The notes under the pieces were generated by a model that worked only from the letters and a program-made list of their open reading frames with translations, searched no databases and had not been told where the DNA came from. A program made the position numbers and the translations under genes. This document shows positions 1 to 12,000 of a stretch of DNA of 64,000 bases, piece after piece (the first letter of the stretch is position 1; each line of letters opens with the position of its first letter). The stretch is from Cardiocondyla obscurior (Eukaryota > Arthropoda > Insecta > Hymenoptera > Formicidae). Location of the stretch: NCBI RefSeq assembly GCF_019399895.1, contig NC_091865.1:10173001-10237000 (forward strand), given 5' to 3'.

Positions 1-1828
1 TCTAAGGATTTGATGTCTTGAGCACAGAGCGATTCGCTCGATGTATTTAAAGAGTCGTTACGTTCAGGTATTTTTTCATGCGTTACGATCAAATCCCTCG
101 ACAATTCATTACTGGGATATTGCTGTGCCGTTTCGTTAGTGATGTTAGTATTTAAATTTTGTACATCTTGAATATTTTCATGCTGTTCTTTGCGCTCGAT
201 CGCATTCGTATCATTCATGAAAGAACTTAACGGCGAAGATACAGAGAACGAATGTTTTGACAAGTGTATAACATCTGACGTTAAATTTTCTCTATGTTTA
301 TTCAATGAAAAAGCATTTATGTTGTTAGTCGCAAATTGCCCGTTGCAAGATATTTTTTCACTCGATTGAGAATGAATTTGCACCTTGTCTGCACTCGCTT
401 TCTCGACGAGCTTACTGTCTTCCTTCGGCGTCAAGCGATTACTTTCCACGTCTAATGCCGTGCGAATTGAAATGTCGATCGGTTTGGAAGGTTTCTGCAA
501 CATCGTTGAAACGCTCTTTTTCGTATCTTGTAAATTGTGCGATGACTCGTACAAGCCCATGCGTATCGAGATGTTTGTACTGTGGGTTTTAGTTGCCGCA
601 CCAAGGCACAGCAACTTTTGATCAGGTACAGAAATTGATAACACACTTTCTGTGTTATTCGGTAGTTTCTTAAAGACATGACGTGTAACGATAGAACTCT
701 CAGGTGCGGACCGTCTGTTCGTGTCGATCGACGGTATCGTTTTCACGACCGATAGACTTTCTTGACTGCTTCCATGACTGAGTTTTCGCTTTCTGCAGGG
801 AACACTGACGTTATTCGAACTTTTTCTCAAATCATATGTATTTGGTTGATTTAATTTCGTCAATGGGATGTAACGTCGCAAGGAAGACAGTTCCTTCGAA
901 CCTTTACTGCCCCAGCTTGGCGATTCCTGATTAGGAAGGCGCATCAAGGCGAATTTGTTGTACTTTGTACCATCTAAATCTGTGGCAATCCAATAGCTTA
1001 TGACTGCATAGAGCCCGTCATACCTGTATCCTGTGTTAGGCGCTATATTATCTTGCAGATTGTAGCTTCTTATTAATCTCAGTGGTATCTGATTTTCATA
1101 GTTGTGAATAAATGGATCTGTAAACGTTTGTTCTTCTTGATATACCTGGCCTGTAAGTGTGAGATAATCACCGAAATCCACATCTTTATTCACATTGGTA
1201 TGAGAGGTACATAAAGAACTAACACCAAACAGTCCCTCATGTATGTCTGCATCAAAGGGTTCATGTACTCTATCCCTGGAGCAGTCCATGCGTATGCCCC
1301 ACCACGATCCAGGTGGAAATCCCAAAATTGGACCATACCAACATTTTGATACCTTAAGAAATATATAAAATCATGTATCTATTGTATAAAATATCACTAT
1401 TGATTAAAGGATCAGGAACAAATTTGATACATACATGATTGTTATGTGATATGCTCAATTTGTCCAAAGATTTCAGCGAATTTGTTTCAATTGCCTGGTT
1501 GAGCTTACTAAATAGTTTGTTTAGATCTTGTCTAATTCGACTTTTTCCCTAAAGAAAAAAGAAAACGAAATGACCATGTAAACAGCGATGAGCTAACAAG
1601 CGCGTTACATGGAAAACTGTAAGTACAACAAAAACGGGACGGAGCAGGGACAAACGCCGATAATTCCTCGACGGAGAAGAGAATTGTACTAAATCGTGGA
1701 TGGAAGGAGGGCCTATCCGTGTGGTGAAATACCTGGTTCTTAATTCGCGCCTCACGCAGTCTCTTCTCGTTCTGTTGAATCGTGTTCGCGCATACGGTTC
1801 TCGAGGCGTCACTGCTAGCCCTTGCCAT
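1..1828 (-). CDS. SRA/YDG-domain protein, partial (3' end outside window)
   Basis: Three exons join in frame on the minus strand: 1828-1733 (32 codons), 1548-1435 (38 codons) and 1352 to the left edge, which stays open for 450 codons. An in-frame TGA lies just upstream of the ATG at 1828. Residues 71-219 match the SRA (YDG) fold of UHRF1-type proteins: YGPILGFPPGSWWGIR, VHEPFDADIHEG, DVDFGDYLTLTG and GYRYDGLYAVISYW. In UHRF1 this domain reads hemimethylated CpG. Here no UBL, tandem Tudor or PHD region precedes it, only about 70 residues containing a basic stretch (KRLREARIKNQGKSRIR). The sequence after the domain is long, Ser/Asn-rich and looks disordered, with a basic RKRKLSH patch. The NKR-finger region of UHRF1 appears deleted, and a Leu replaces the pocket Tyr of the FTYTG motif. 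SRA assignment is confident; methyl-CpG binding is uncertain. A RING domain could lie beyond the edge. Confidence 0.8.
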
Positions 1829-3050
1829 TGTCACAAACGACGGGGATGACACGGATCAAGTCGACGAGCCACGCTAGGACGCGTTCCACAAGCGAGACAG
1901 CACGCTCTCCATTCAGATCCCGATCGTCCGTCCCCGCAGGAATGCAAATGGCCGCTATCGCGGCCGCCTCGTCCCGTCGATAGCCGCTCCGCGATAACTT
2001 GACGATGTAAACACACGAGCAAAGTCAGACCCGTTTGTCATCGCAGCTGCACCCTTTGCACTCCGCCGTTGACGACATCCTTCTCCCTCCCTTCGCACAG
2101 CTGTCCGTCCGTTTCGCTCTAAAGTGTGAGGCTCGCACCGAAGAGGAACCTTATCGTTTGAATATCACGGTAAATCTCGATGATTGGAGATACGCATACC
2201 GCGTTTCGTTCGAACTACGAGTGCAACATTTCCATTCCCACACGAAGTGAAGGAAATCGCAGTGAATTCTCATTGATTCGGAATCCACGCAGGTTCATTC
2301 ACTCGGTGGCGTTTTTTTCTCCGACATCTCTCTCTGAATCGATTTAAAGCGACCGATAAAGCGCAACGAGGCTTTAAAAAGGAGACACGCAAGAGAGAGA
2401 GAGAGTGAGAGAGGGGGAGGACACCGCGCGATTAAAATGCGATTAGACATGTGATGATAAATCTAGACAAGCGTGTCGTAATTCAGGTTGTACAAACGTT
2501 CGAGCGAATGACTAAGGAAAGTAACGATGTGAAAGAACGGTTAATTTTGAGGGCAAGTGCGTAAATCCAGGCTGCGCCTAGTAATTTGACGAGATCGATT
2601 CGAATCCCCCCGAGAGAAGCAAAGAGAAGGATCGGTCGACGAGGCGCGGAATAAAAGGAGAACGGGGACGATAGAAACGAGGCTTATGGAGGACGAACGG
2701 AAACGGACGACGCGTTGGAAACGGCGGCCAAAGGAAGGCGGCCTCGATGCGCCTCTACGCCGCAAGATGGCATAATACATGCGACGCTGCTTTTGACGTT
2801 CGCATATGAGTTTTTTTTGGTTCGCTCGACTTTGAAAAGCGGCAGGAAGTGATATTTCGTAGCGCGCCGCGTAGTCGAGGCACGGACGATCGAGGATGTT
2901 CGGTGAGGCGTCAGCCGCGACGCGTGCCGTTCGACTAATCGGTATTTCGATTTCGAGTACGTAGTACTTGGCCCCATAGCGAGGCGCGCACGAGGTCCCG
3001 CGATTGGCCAGTTTACGAAAACGACGATGGCTCCGTGAGGAGAGGAGAAC
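1829..3050. promoter_or_regulatory. Divergent promoter gap between the SRA gene and osa
   Basis: About 1.2 kb separates two start codons pointing away from each other. The sequence is GC-richer and CpG-richer than the flanking introns and holds a short GA-repeat tract near 2392-2420, a frequent element of insect promoters. An in-frame TGA at 3036-3038 fixes the osa start at 3051. The small ORFs here (for example 2035-2250) resemble no protein I know and are probably 5' UTR sequence. The promoter role is inferred from position and composition. Confidence 0.5.
2392..2420. repeat. GA-rich simple repeat in the osa 5' region
   Basis: A run of GAGAGA units lies about 630 bp upstream of the osa ATG. 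Such tracts are targets of GAGA factor in Drosophila; whether that applies here is inference. Confidence 0.5.
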
Positions 3051-6000
3051 ATGGCTGCGACGCAAGCCGAGAGCCAACAAAACGATGTGAAGCTGAACGA
3101 GTCCGTGAAATGCGCACAGAAGCGTACGCAAGTCGGTGGGAATAGTGCGAGTGCCAGTGCGAAGCAGCAGCTGGATTCCGAGCCGGACGATAAAGTGTCC
3201 CGGGGCGCGGCCCAGCTGCTTAAATATGTGAATCGCGGCGGGGACACGACGGGCTACGAGATGAGTCAATACCGCGAGGACATTGGCGGACACCCTGCCG
3301 CCGGTGAGGTAAAATCGCCGCGCGACGCCGGCCAGGCGCCCCAGGAGCCTGTCGGCAAGCAGGAGGCGCACGACGTGCCCGGTCATCCCGGCCACCCGGG
3401 CCATCCGTACGCGCCAAACGTGATACGCGACTACTCGGACGAGTATAGCAACAAGTCCGGCGAGTTTGCCGCGGCCAAGTCGCTTGCCGATTATCCGACC
3501 GGCAAGCAGCTCCCGGAATACGTTGCTAAGCACGCGGACTTTTCCGGCAAGCAGCTAGACTATCATGGTAAACACTTGATGCACGAGACCGAGCGGACCC
3601 ACCGGTCCGAGATGGAGGAGCACTACTCTACATCCAAGATTGAGCCGAGGCTCTACGTCAGCCCTGGCTCCGGCAACTTCTCTGGCCAGCCAAGGTTTCT
3701 CTCTAGCCAGGGTATGTCCCAGACTGCCGGTCCTACGCCTACGTTGAACCAGTTGCTGCAGGCATCTACCCCGGTTCATCGGTTTCATGGCAATTATCCT
3801 GGAATGGGACCCGAGTATCAACAGCCTTGGCCTATGCAGAGGCCACCGGTTGTACCTCCCGTTTACCCACAGCCTAGTCAGCGTCCTCCGCAGACGGTAA
3901 ACAAACCGATGTATATTTTACGTAATCAATTTTCACTTAGGTTAAACCTAACGATTGACTTCGGCTCTCGATACTTTTATTCTTTGTTATTACATGTGCC
4001 TAATGTAGTCTACAAATTTTAGATCTAACTAAAAAATTATATTTGCAGATACAATTTTAATTGTTATAAATTTTTAAAATTATTAGGGTTCACCAAGATT
4101 ACATACAGGGCCAGGAACACAGAGTTCTCCAACTCCCATGCAATATCAACAATATACCCAACGATATTCCTCTCCTACGAGACCTCACGCACCTTACAGT
4201 CATCATCAGGTAAATGGAATTTCTTGTTCTGTGACTTTACCTTATTGCATCATTTTAGCTGATCAAGCCATTGTTTTTACATAATATTTTTTTGCATTAT
4301 TTCAGCTAAACTCTTACCCGACACAAACCAGTCATCCTTCAAACTTATATACGGAACAAAGGGGGTGGAATCAAGGTGGTCCCCCAAATCCTCCTCCACC
4401 ACCAAGTAATCAGGTCACTCCATCAGGTCAGTCACCACAGCGTGCTTTGTCTCAATCTCCAGCTCCACCACCTGCTGCGTCACCACAACCACAAGCTACC
4501 AACCAGTCCCAGGTGAACATTGCTAAATTATTTACTATAATTTTAATAATTGAAATATTTCTAATACTACTGGAATATATCGGAGTTTCTGATTTTTTTA
4601 TCTCTGTAAAAATACTTTTCTGATACAATATAATAATTATTCATCTAATTTACACATAAGAAAAAAAGTTTTTACAAAGTTAAAGTATTTTTTATAAAGG
4701 CAAAAGGTACAACATAATTCATGATATAAATTACTTTTTGCAATTAAACTTGAAGTAATAATGACATCATTAGCACAAGTAATTTTTTTTTTAAGATTAA
4801 AAACGATCGTACATGCAATATACATATAAACTAACTATTTATAAAAAAATGTATAAATTAAGGAATAGTTAAGAAAGTAACACATCATGTCGATTTTCAA
4901 TACAGATTTTTATTTTTTTTTAGTTTACAATTTTGTAATGTAAAAGCTTTATTGAGCATTGTGAATAACTTGCATAATATATTCAAAGGTTTTAAAAATA
5001 TATGCATATGTAGTAGAATATATCGATATTAGTCCATTAATATGTTACAATTAAAAGCAGATATATGCGTATATAGTTTAAAGGTATATATGTTTACAGT
5101 ATATTATTCTAAAGATCGATTATTCATAGTGACATTGCATTTCTTTTTAGGCTTTCCATAATCTGCAACAGCGAGCTACAACACCAAATACTCAAGGAAT
5201 TGACTCTGGGGTGAGTGTTCATATAGTATGATTAAAATTAATTTTATTTTATCTTTGAAAAGAAAGATTAAGGCGGCATTGTTGCGTTCGGCGCGTCTCC
5301 TTAGGATTCAAACAAATTTATACGTGTGTGGAAAGAAAAGCTTAAAGTATCCGGAACGTAGCAAACAAGTTTTTGCCGGTGGTTGCATAATCATCGTCGT
5401 GACAGGAATGATTGTCGTAGAGATTTCATGTGCGATTTGAATTAATTCTACTCTCTTGTCGCAGAAGTTACGCGTCTCGACATATCGTTAATGATAAAAC
5501 TTGGGTCGAAATTCAATGCTGCATGCATGGTATGGGTGCGTAGAAATATATAAAAAAATCGGGACGATGGTAGTAGAGGCAATCGGCGGTGTTTCGGTAC
5601 GCGAGTTTGAAAATAGAACGAAAGGCGAATTTTCCATTTTGCAAAATACTATTTGGTCACGACGGCTTCGGTACTCGTTCAAGTACTTTCTCGACGAAAA
5701 GAGCGAGCGAGAGTGAGGCGAAAGGGTGGCCCCTCGCGTGGCAGCGAGGGGATCAGGAGGCCAAGGAAGTGGTGGAGGAGAAGGAGAAGAAGCAGAAGAA
5801 GGAAAGGGAGGATGAACAAGGAACGGACGAGCGTGAGGGGAGGAAGAGAGGACGTCAGAGTAGGGATGGAGTGTACGCGACTCGGTACGAGTTCGATTAG
5901 GGCGCGAGTTGCGCGGCCGCCGGAGCCCCAGATATTAGCAACTTCCCCGCCGTGTTTCTCCTCCGTTCGCGCTCCTGTCCCTCGCCCCGGGTTACCTTCC

Positions 6001-9000
6001 CCACTACGCCGCGCTTACATGGGCGGGTAGAGCGAAAGAACCGTGCGGGCAACATGGATAACGCCGACGAACGTAGTGGGGTGCTATGTGAACGCGAGCG
6101 CAAAGCGCGATTGGCCGTGGTCTACGACGACGGTGGCGGCGGCGGCGGCGGTGACGGCGACGGCGATGATGATGATGATCATCCCCACTTCCGCGCGTGT
6201 GCGGCGACGTGACGTTTTGTATCGCGCTCGGCTATATTCGGTACGGTCGGATCATGCGACTGTCACTCTGCGACACGCCATCGAACTTCTTGCGCTCCCA
6301 CGACGGCGGTTTCACGAATCGCAATCGCAATGTACCGTTCCGCGAAACGTAAGAACCCCGTGAACTCTCTCGCTCTGCGCAGCGACGCGGGATTATTATT
6401 GTAGGATCCGCGTGCGACGCCCCAAGTTTCCGCACGCTGTCGTTTGCGGCATTGAGCCGTCCCAAAGCGCTCGAGAGCGAGGGAGATAAAGAGAAAGAGA
6501 GAGAAAATGAGAGCGAGCGCGCGCTCCGGGATATTCACCACCGCGAGATAATATCCCACGAGATGCGCGACGAGGGGAACAGAACAACATCGTCGACCCC
6601 GTTGGCTCGGCCACCAGGGCGGGAGCGCTCGCGGATCTTTAACCGCACGAATCGTTCGCGGAGTACATGCGCTCTCGACGCCGTCGCGGCGGATACCGCC
6701 ATGTTACTACAGCGTGGCTTTGCTCTACGACGTTATGAAACGACGAGGAAGGAACGCGCGGAGAGAATTTGTCGAGCGAGATCGATCTGCGAAATAACGA
6801 AAAATTTTTACGCGGCCCGATTTCACGCGAGAATTGCATTCGTTTTAACTCCAGGTGCAGAATCGAGCTCCGATAGAGAAGTGGAAAAATTAAGCCCGTA
6901 TTTTATATCTTCTTTTTTTCTTCTTTTTTTTTCTTTTTTGCTTTTTGTAGATAAGAGATTTTGCGTTTGTACTGAGAAAATTGGAAAAATTATGTTTCTC
7001 TCTATTATCCTTGGATATTCGAATAAATCGCTAAAGCGGGTATAAGAGAATCGAGGAAAAATAGCTCGCGGTGGCGTAAACGGCCGTAAGCGGCAGAGAC
7101 TTTATGCACGGTCACGGTATACGGTGTGTGGTCAATAAAACGTCAATGTATCGGCAACGGAGACCGGAGCGGGTCTTGCGCGACTCGCGTGGTCGGACCG
7201 CGCGTAGAAACAATGAACGAGCGGTAGCAGACGATCCAATGTATAAGCACGTCTGATGGGAACACATGGGTACTTGGTCTGCTACAGGTGATCCCACCGA
7301 CGCTCTCGGGGACACCCAAGTATCAGGGAGCCGATCGTCTTACTTTTTTTTCGTAAAACAACGCGGAGAAAAAGGCGGTCTTCGCGCCGACCACTTTTGC
7401 GGCTTGAGATAGGCATCTCACGAAATCGTCGCGCTTTTTTTGACAATTGGCTCGATATCCGGACTCGTTCTTTCTCTCTCTCTCTCTCTTGCGCGCACGC
7501 CTTCTGATAAATAGACAGAGTTGAATGAACCGCGGGATTCAGTTATTGTCGCGGTCGACGGGATAATAACATTACGCCGACCGGCAGATAAAAATAATGT
7601 TACGTAACCGGAGCGCGCGAAATCGCGCGCTCTCCCGAGAACACGCGGCCAGGCAAATATATGCGCGCGTGCCCCGCGCGGCCCCCCCGCGAGCGTTATT
7701 TACGTTTTCATTCACGCACGTCTTCCCTCGCTACATATGTGTTCGTGACCGTTCCGTGAGAAAGAGAGGAAGAGATGCCGATTGGAGATCGGGGGCACTT
7801 CTCTGCACACATTCACGTGGCATATCGTCGAGGTTTCGGCGCACGTTTCTATCGAACGGATTACCTATGTCGCGCGTGATAACGTAAACACTCCGTGGAC
7901 TTGGATTACAATGGAGGATTGTCGTGAATCGGGGAAACTGCCTCTACCAATTTGCGCCAACTCGAATTGGTCCACATCTCTTCGGTATCCTACTTCCAAA
8001 AAGCGGAACTTCTCGCGGTGCTTCGAGTTGAAATTCGATAACCGGACATGAGCTAGCGAACCGAAAGCGCTTAACGTTCTTAATTTTCACTCGAGCGAAC
8101 AAGATCCGTTTCGAATGAAACGTACGAAAAACGGATTGACGGTTGTCCACTATTCATCGTAAAAAAATAAAAGCTTATCGGGTTCTACACATGCAAAATT
8201 TAAATTCATATTTCCGCATTTGGCACTAAATATCTAAATATCCGTCTGTTATATGCAACAATTTTACTTCGAGTCACAAAATAACTTATTTAGTATTAAA
8301 TAACTCGTTTCTCATTCGTGTCAGAGATATTTTTAACGTCTTGACATTTATCGTACGTTTTTATCTGCGATTTATTCTCCTCGTCGATGCTCCGACCTAA
8401 TATCCATTTTCATCGGTGCAGTTTAACTTTAATCTCAGTTTACTTATACCATTTATCTTCTTTAATTTGTAGGACTAGGCAAAAATAACAGGTAAACCGA
8501 GATTACAATTTATCTACATTGGTAAAAATGGATACGAGTAATATTAATACGTATTGTCTCCTTTCTCCCTCGTCTCTCTTTCAATTAATAAGACATAAAA
8601 AAAATTCTATTATATTTTGGCATAGAAAGAATACAGCGGGATCGGACACGAATCTCGGTGCCCAAGCTTTACTGGGGCACACGAATTCGCCGATCGAAAA
8701 GTGCCGAAGTCGTACGACGCTCACCGACCGCTTGCCGCGTCACGATCTTTGTGCTCACGCGTGCACACATGCATGTGTATGCCAATGCAAGAGTGTTAGA
8801 ACACCGTATCTCCAATACGGGGGACGATCTATATACTATATGGTCGATGAATTTGACGAATAAAATTGACAACTTGATTACGGTTCTGAGCGTTCGCGCG
8901 GTCCTTCAACTACGTTTAGAGTAATGGAAAAACCACGACTAATCAAAATGGAGCAAAGTCCTAGGATCCTACTTTCGGAGGGGACTGCATCGCGTAAAAC

Positions 9001-12000
9001 GTAGGACGTTTAACAGGAATAATATTATTAGCGAAAATAGATAGTAGAGCCTGACTATATATACGGGAATATATCGACTTCGGATAGAGTTCCCGAGACC
9101 GGAGCCAGGGCTTTTGGGAACGATTCGCTGGCGTACGGCTGCGGAGCGCACGGTCGGAAACGACCGAGAGGCGCCGAGCGCTTGCCGCGCCGTGAAAGAA
9201 CGCCCTCCGACGAGCGACCAGCGCCTGCCAGCACCAACCAGCCATCCAACTAGCTTGATAGACGCGGAAATTTGTAAACGTCGAGACCCTCGACGACGAG
9301 AAGATCTCCGGATGAAAAAGCAATCGCATTCCGTCGAACCCCGGCATTTCTCCGCCGCGTTCCTATAACGTCGTCGCGAGGAGTCCCCTGACTGCGGATT
9401 ATAACCTGCTTTTTGACGCGCGTAATCACGCGACACGCGCGCACGCATTCACGTAGACAAACAGACAAGCGGGGTAGGCACGGAATAAAGGGACGACGGA
9501 GACGCAACGATAACCACGTAAACTCTACGTGCCACCCCGACGTTCCACCAGTCTCGATACCGTGACGCTGAGTTCTTTGGTAGACTTATCGACACAACAT
9601 GCGACACTTGAGGAGAACGAGGTGGCACGCACACGGCGGTAAAACGACGGCGTTGGCGGAATAAAAAAGCGAGAGAGAGAGAGAGAGAGAGTTAGAGCGC
9701 AAACGGAGTGAGCGCGCGCGTCCTCCGACGCGCGGAAGGGGTGGGGAGGGGGACGGCACAACCAGGAACGAATACAACCAGGAATATAATGCTCGTGTTA
9801 ACCGGTACGCCAACGGCAACGATAAATTCTCTCGTTCGCGACGTTCCCGAGGGAAGCTCTCTCCGAGAGAGAACGTACTCTATGCGTATGTCGTGCGTTA
9901 TTCCGCGCGATTCGACAAACATGTGAAAGCGCTACTCCGCACGGTGGCAAAATACGTTTCTCTTATTGTTTCTCTCTGTCTCGCACTCTTTCTCTCTCCG
10001 CCTCCGGTTGCTACTCGTCGTGCTTTAAGTGGAGAGCCGGGTAACGCCTCTCCTTCGATCTCTCGCGTCATGCCGAGAGTCCTTGTGCCGCCGGACGGCC
10101 TATGTACCGTACATTCGCTCGTACGCCCGAGGAAGTGTTTAATCGCCATCCACACGGACCAACTGTACGCGGCCTGGTAGGTGTAATGATGTGCCTGAAT
10201 TTTCTTTCGTTCCTCTTGGCCTCGCTCCGCTCCCTTCGCCTCCTCATGCTATCTTCGTCTCTCTTCTTCGCTCTTTTTCTCTCTCTCTTTCTCAGCTTCG
10301 CTCTATCTCTGTCTCTCTTTCCGTTTCTACGCCTATCCTTGTCTCCGTTCCACTCTCTTTCTCCTTTCCTCCATTCGCCCGTCCCCGTCGCCCCTTCCCT
10401 ATCCTGAATACACGCATAGACGCGCGCGCGATTGCGCCACGCGCGTGTATTTCACGCACACGCAGCGACCGCCGCTTACGCCTGTGCCGATGCGCGCCGC
10501 TCGTTGTGTGACGGACGACCCGTACGAAGTGCGTGTACACGCGGGCACATGCACATGCACACACCGATTTCGACTGTGGGTTTGTGTTGCGCGGCTCCGT
10601 GGACTGTGGCCGAGAACGACGCCGCGTGCCATCGCGTTGCGACGACAACGACGGCAACGATCGCGGGCAGGATCGTTCCGCCTTGTACCGCTCGCCAACC
10701 GCGCGGGGATAGCGTGTGACACGGGAACAAGCATTTGTGCGCGAGTATACTAACTGCCGCGCGCGCGGACTCGAATAACATGGGCGACATCGCCGTTGCT
10801 GGGCCCTCGCTTCGCTTCGCGCCGCTTCGGACGGCCGTCGTCGTCATCGTCGCCGTCGCCGTTCTCGTCGTATCGACGTCGATTGATTTTTGAGACGAGG
10901 AACACGCGAACGTGCGCCGCTCCAACACCACCGTTCGACCGCGCGAGAGCACGCCCGACGACGTCGAATCGCCGCGTCGTCCGTGGCCACGAAGGCGGCG
11001 CGAATCGCGTTATAAACCACCGCCGACGTATATCGAAGAGGTGAGCTCACCGCGTGTAGCCACCGCTCGTCAACTCGATTCCTCGTACAGCTAGAACTTG
11101 ATTAGTTGATTAGTGGTCTTCACGGATCTCACCCGACTCGGGTGTCCTCGCCGATCCCAGTGTGTGTGCGCTCTGTGCGGATTGCGATTGGAAACTGTTT
11201 ACATCGGGAACGCATTCCGTATCTTGTATTTTTATCGAGTGTTTGTGCTATTGCGGTGACTGAATATTTTTATGATGGTTCTACAGCGAACATTCACTAT
11301 TGTGCTGACCTACTTCAAAAAACTACAACTGATATTTATAGACTAATCGCACAATGTATGAATTTGGGATAGTTGTGTGAAAAGTTATATTTATAAGATG
11401 TATCTTCTTATCAGCTGTTTGAATTTGCTGCCTCTACATAGTTTATTCGGTATATAATTAATTTTAATAAGACTGCGAAATTAAAATCAAATAAGATTCA
11501 GCTTGCACTAAACTTTCTCATGTTTGATCGCTCTTTTGCATTTGTATTATGTGTTATTTTTCTTTTATTTCCCAGTAATTTCTTTTCTGTAACAAATTTT
11601 TATTCTGTTATTTAATTTGGATTGCAGGAATTATCAGGACAGAATAGTAACGACAGTTCGAATGGACCAGCTTGCCCAGGAACACCAAATTCTCAGGGGA
11701 TGAGACCTACCCCGTCACCTACAGGATCCACAGGTTCTCGCTCGATGTCCCCTGCTGTTGGTCGGTCTTTTTTACGTCTGTCTCTCTTTTCACTCGCATT
11801 TATAGTTAATAGAATTTATAATTACTCTATGCAGAACATCTCAGTATTCTTTCGATCTCATTCTTGAATAAATTTAAAGTTAATTCTTTTTTAGAAATCA
11901 AGTTTTATCTTGCGCTAATTTTTTTAACATATCTGGGATGTCCTTCATAGCACGTTTAATGTATTAAAATAAATTACGTTTGTTTTTTCTTTCTTAATAA

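Larger units (their letters stand above)
5211..11627 (+). other. Large CpG-rich intron 4 of osa, possible internal promoter
   Basis: This 6.4 kb intron separates the exon ending IDSG from the exon beginning ELSGQ. From about 5650 to 11100 it is strikingly GC- and CpG-rich compared with all other introns here, with GGC/GAT runs near 6130-6180, a CT tract at 7466-7490 and a GA tract at 9671-9691. It holds many open frames on both strands, all of low complexity and unlike known proteins. From 11100 on, composition returns to AT-rich. The best reading is a CpG-dense regulatory zone with alternative osa first exons. I see no separate gene. Confidence 0.5.

Noticed and set aside
385..621. Small plus-strand open frame
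   Set aside because: It lies antisense to the continuous minus-strand frame of the SRA-domain gene and resembles nothing.
5589..6600. Several overlapping open frames on both strands in the CpG-rich osa intron
   Set aside because: Low-complexity Arg/Gly/Asp/Lys sequences produced by GC-rich composition; no known family and no consistent splice structure.
9525..10753. Dense overlapping open frames on both strands
   Set aside because: Same cause: stop codons are rare in GC-rich sequence. Their Ser/Leu/Arg-rich translations reflect CT and GC repeats.
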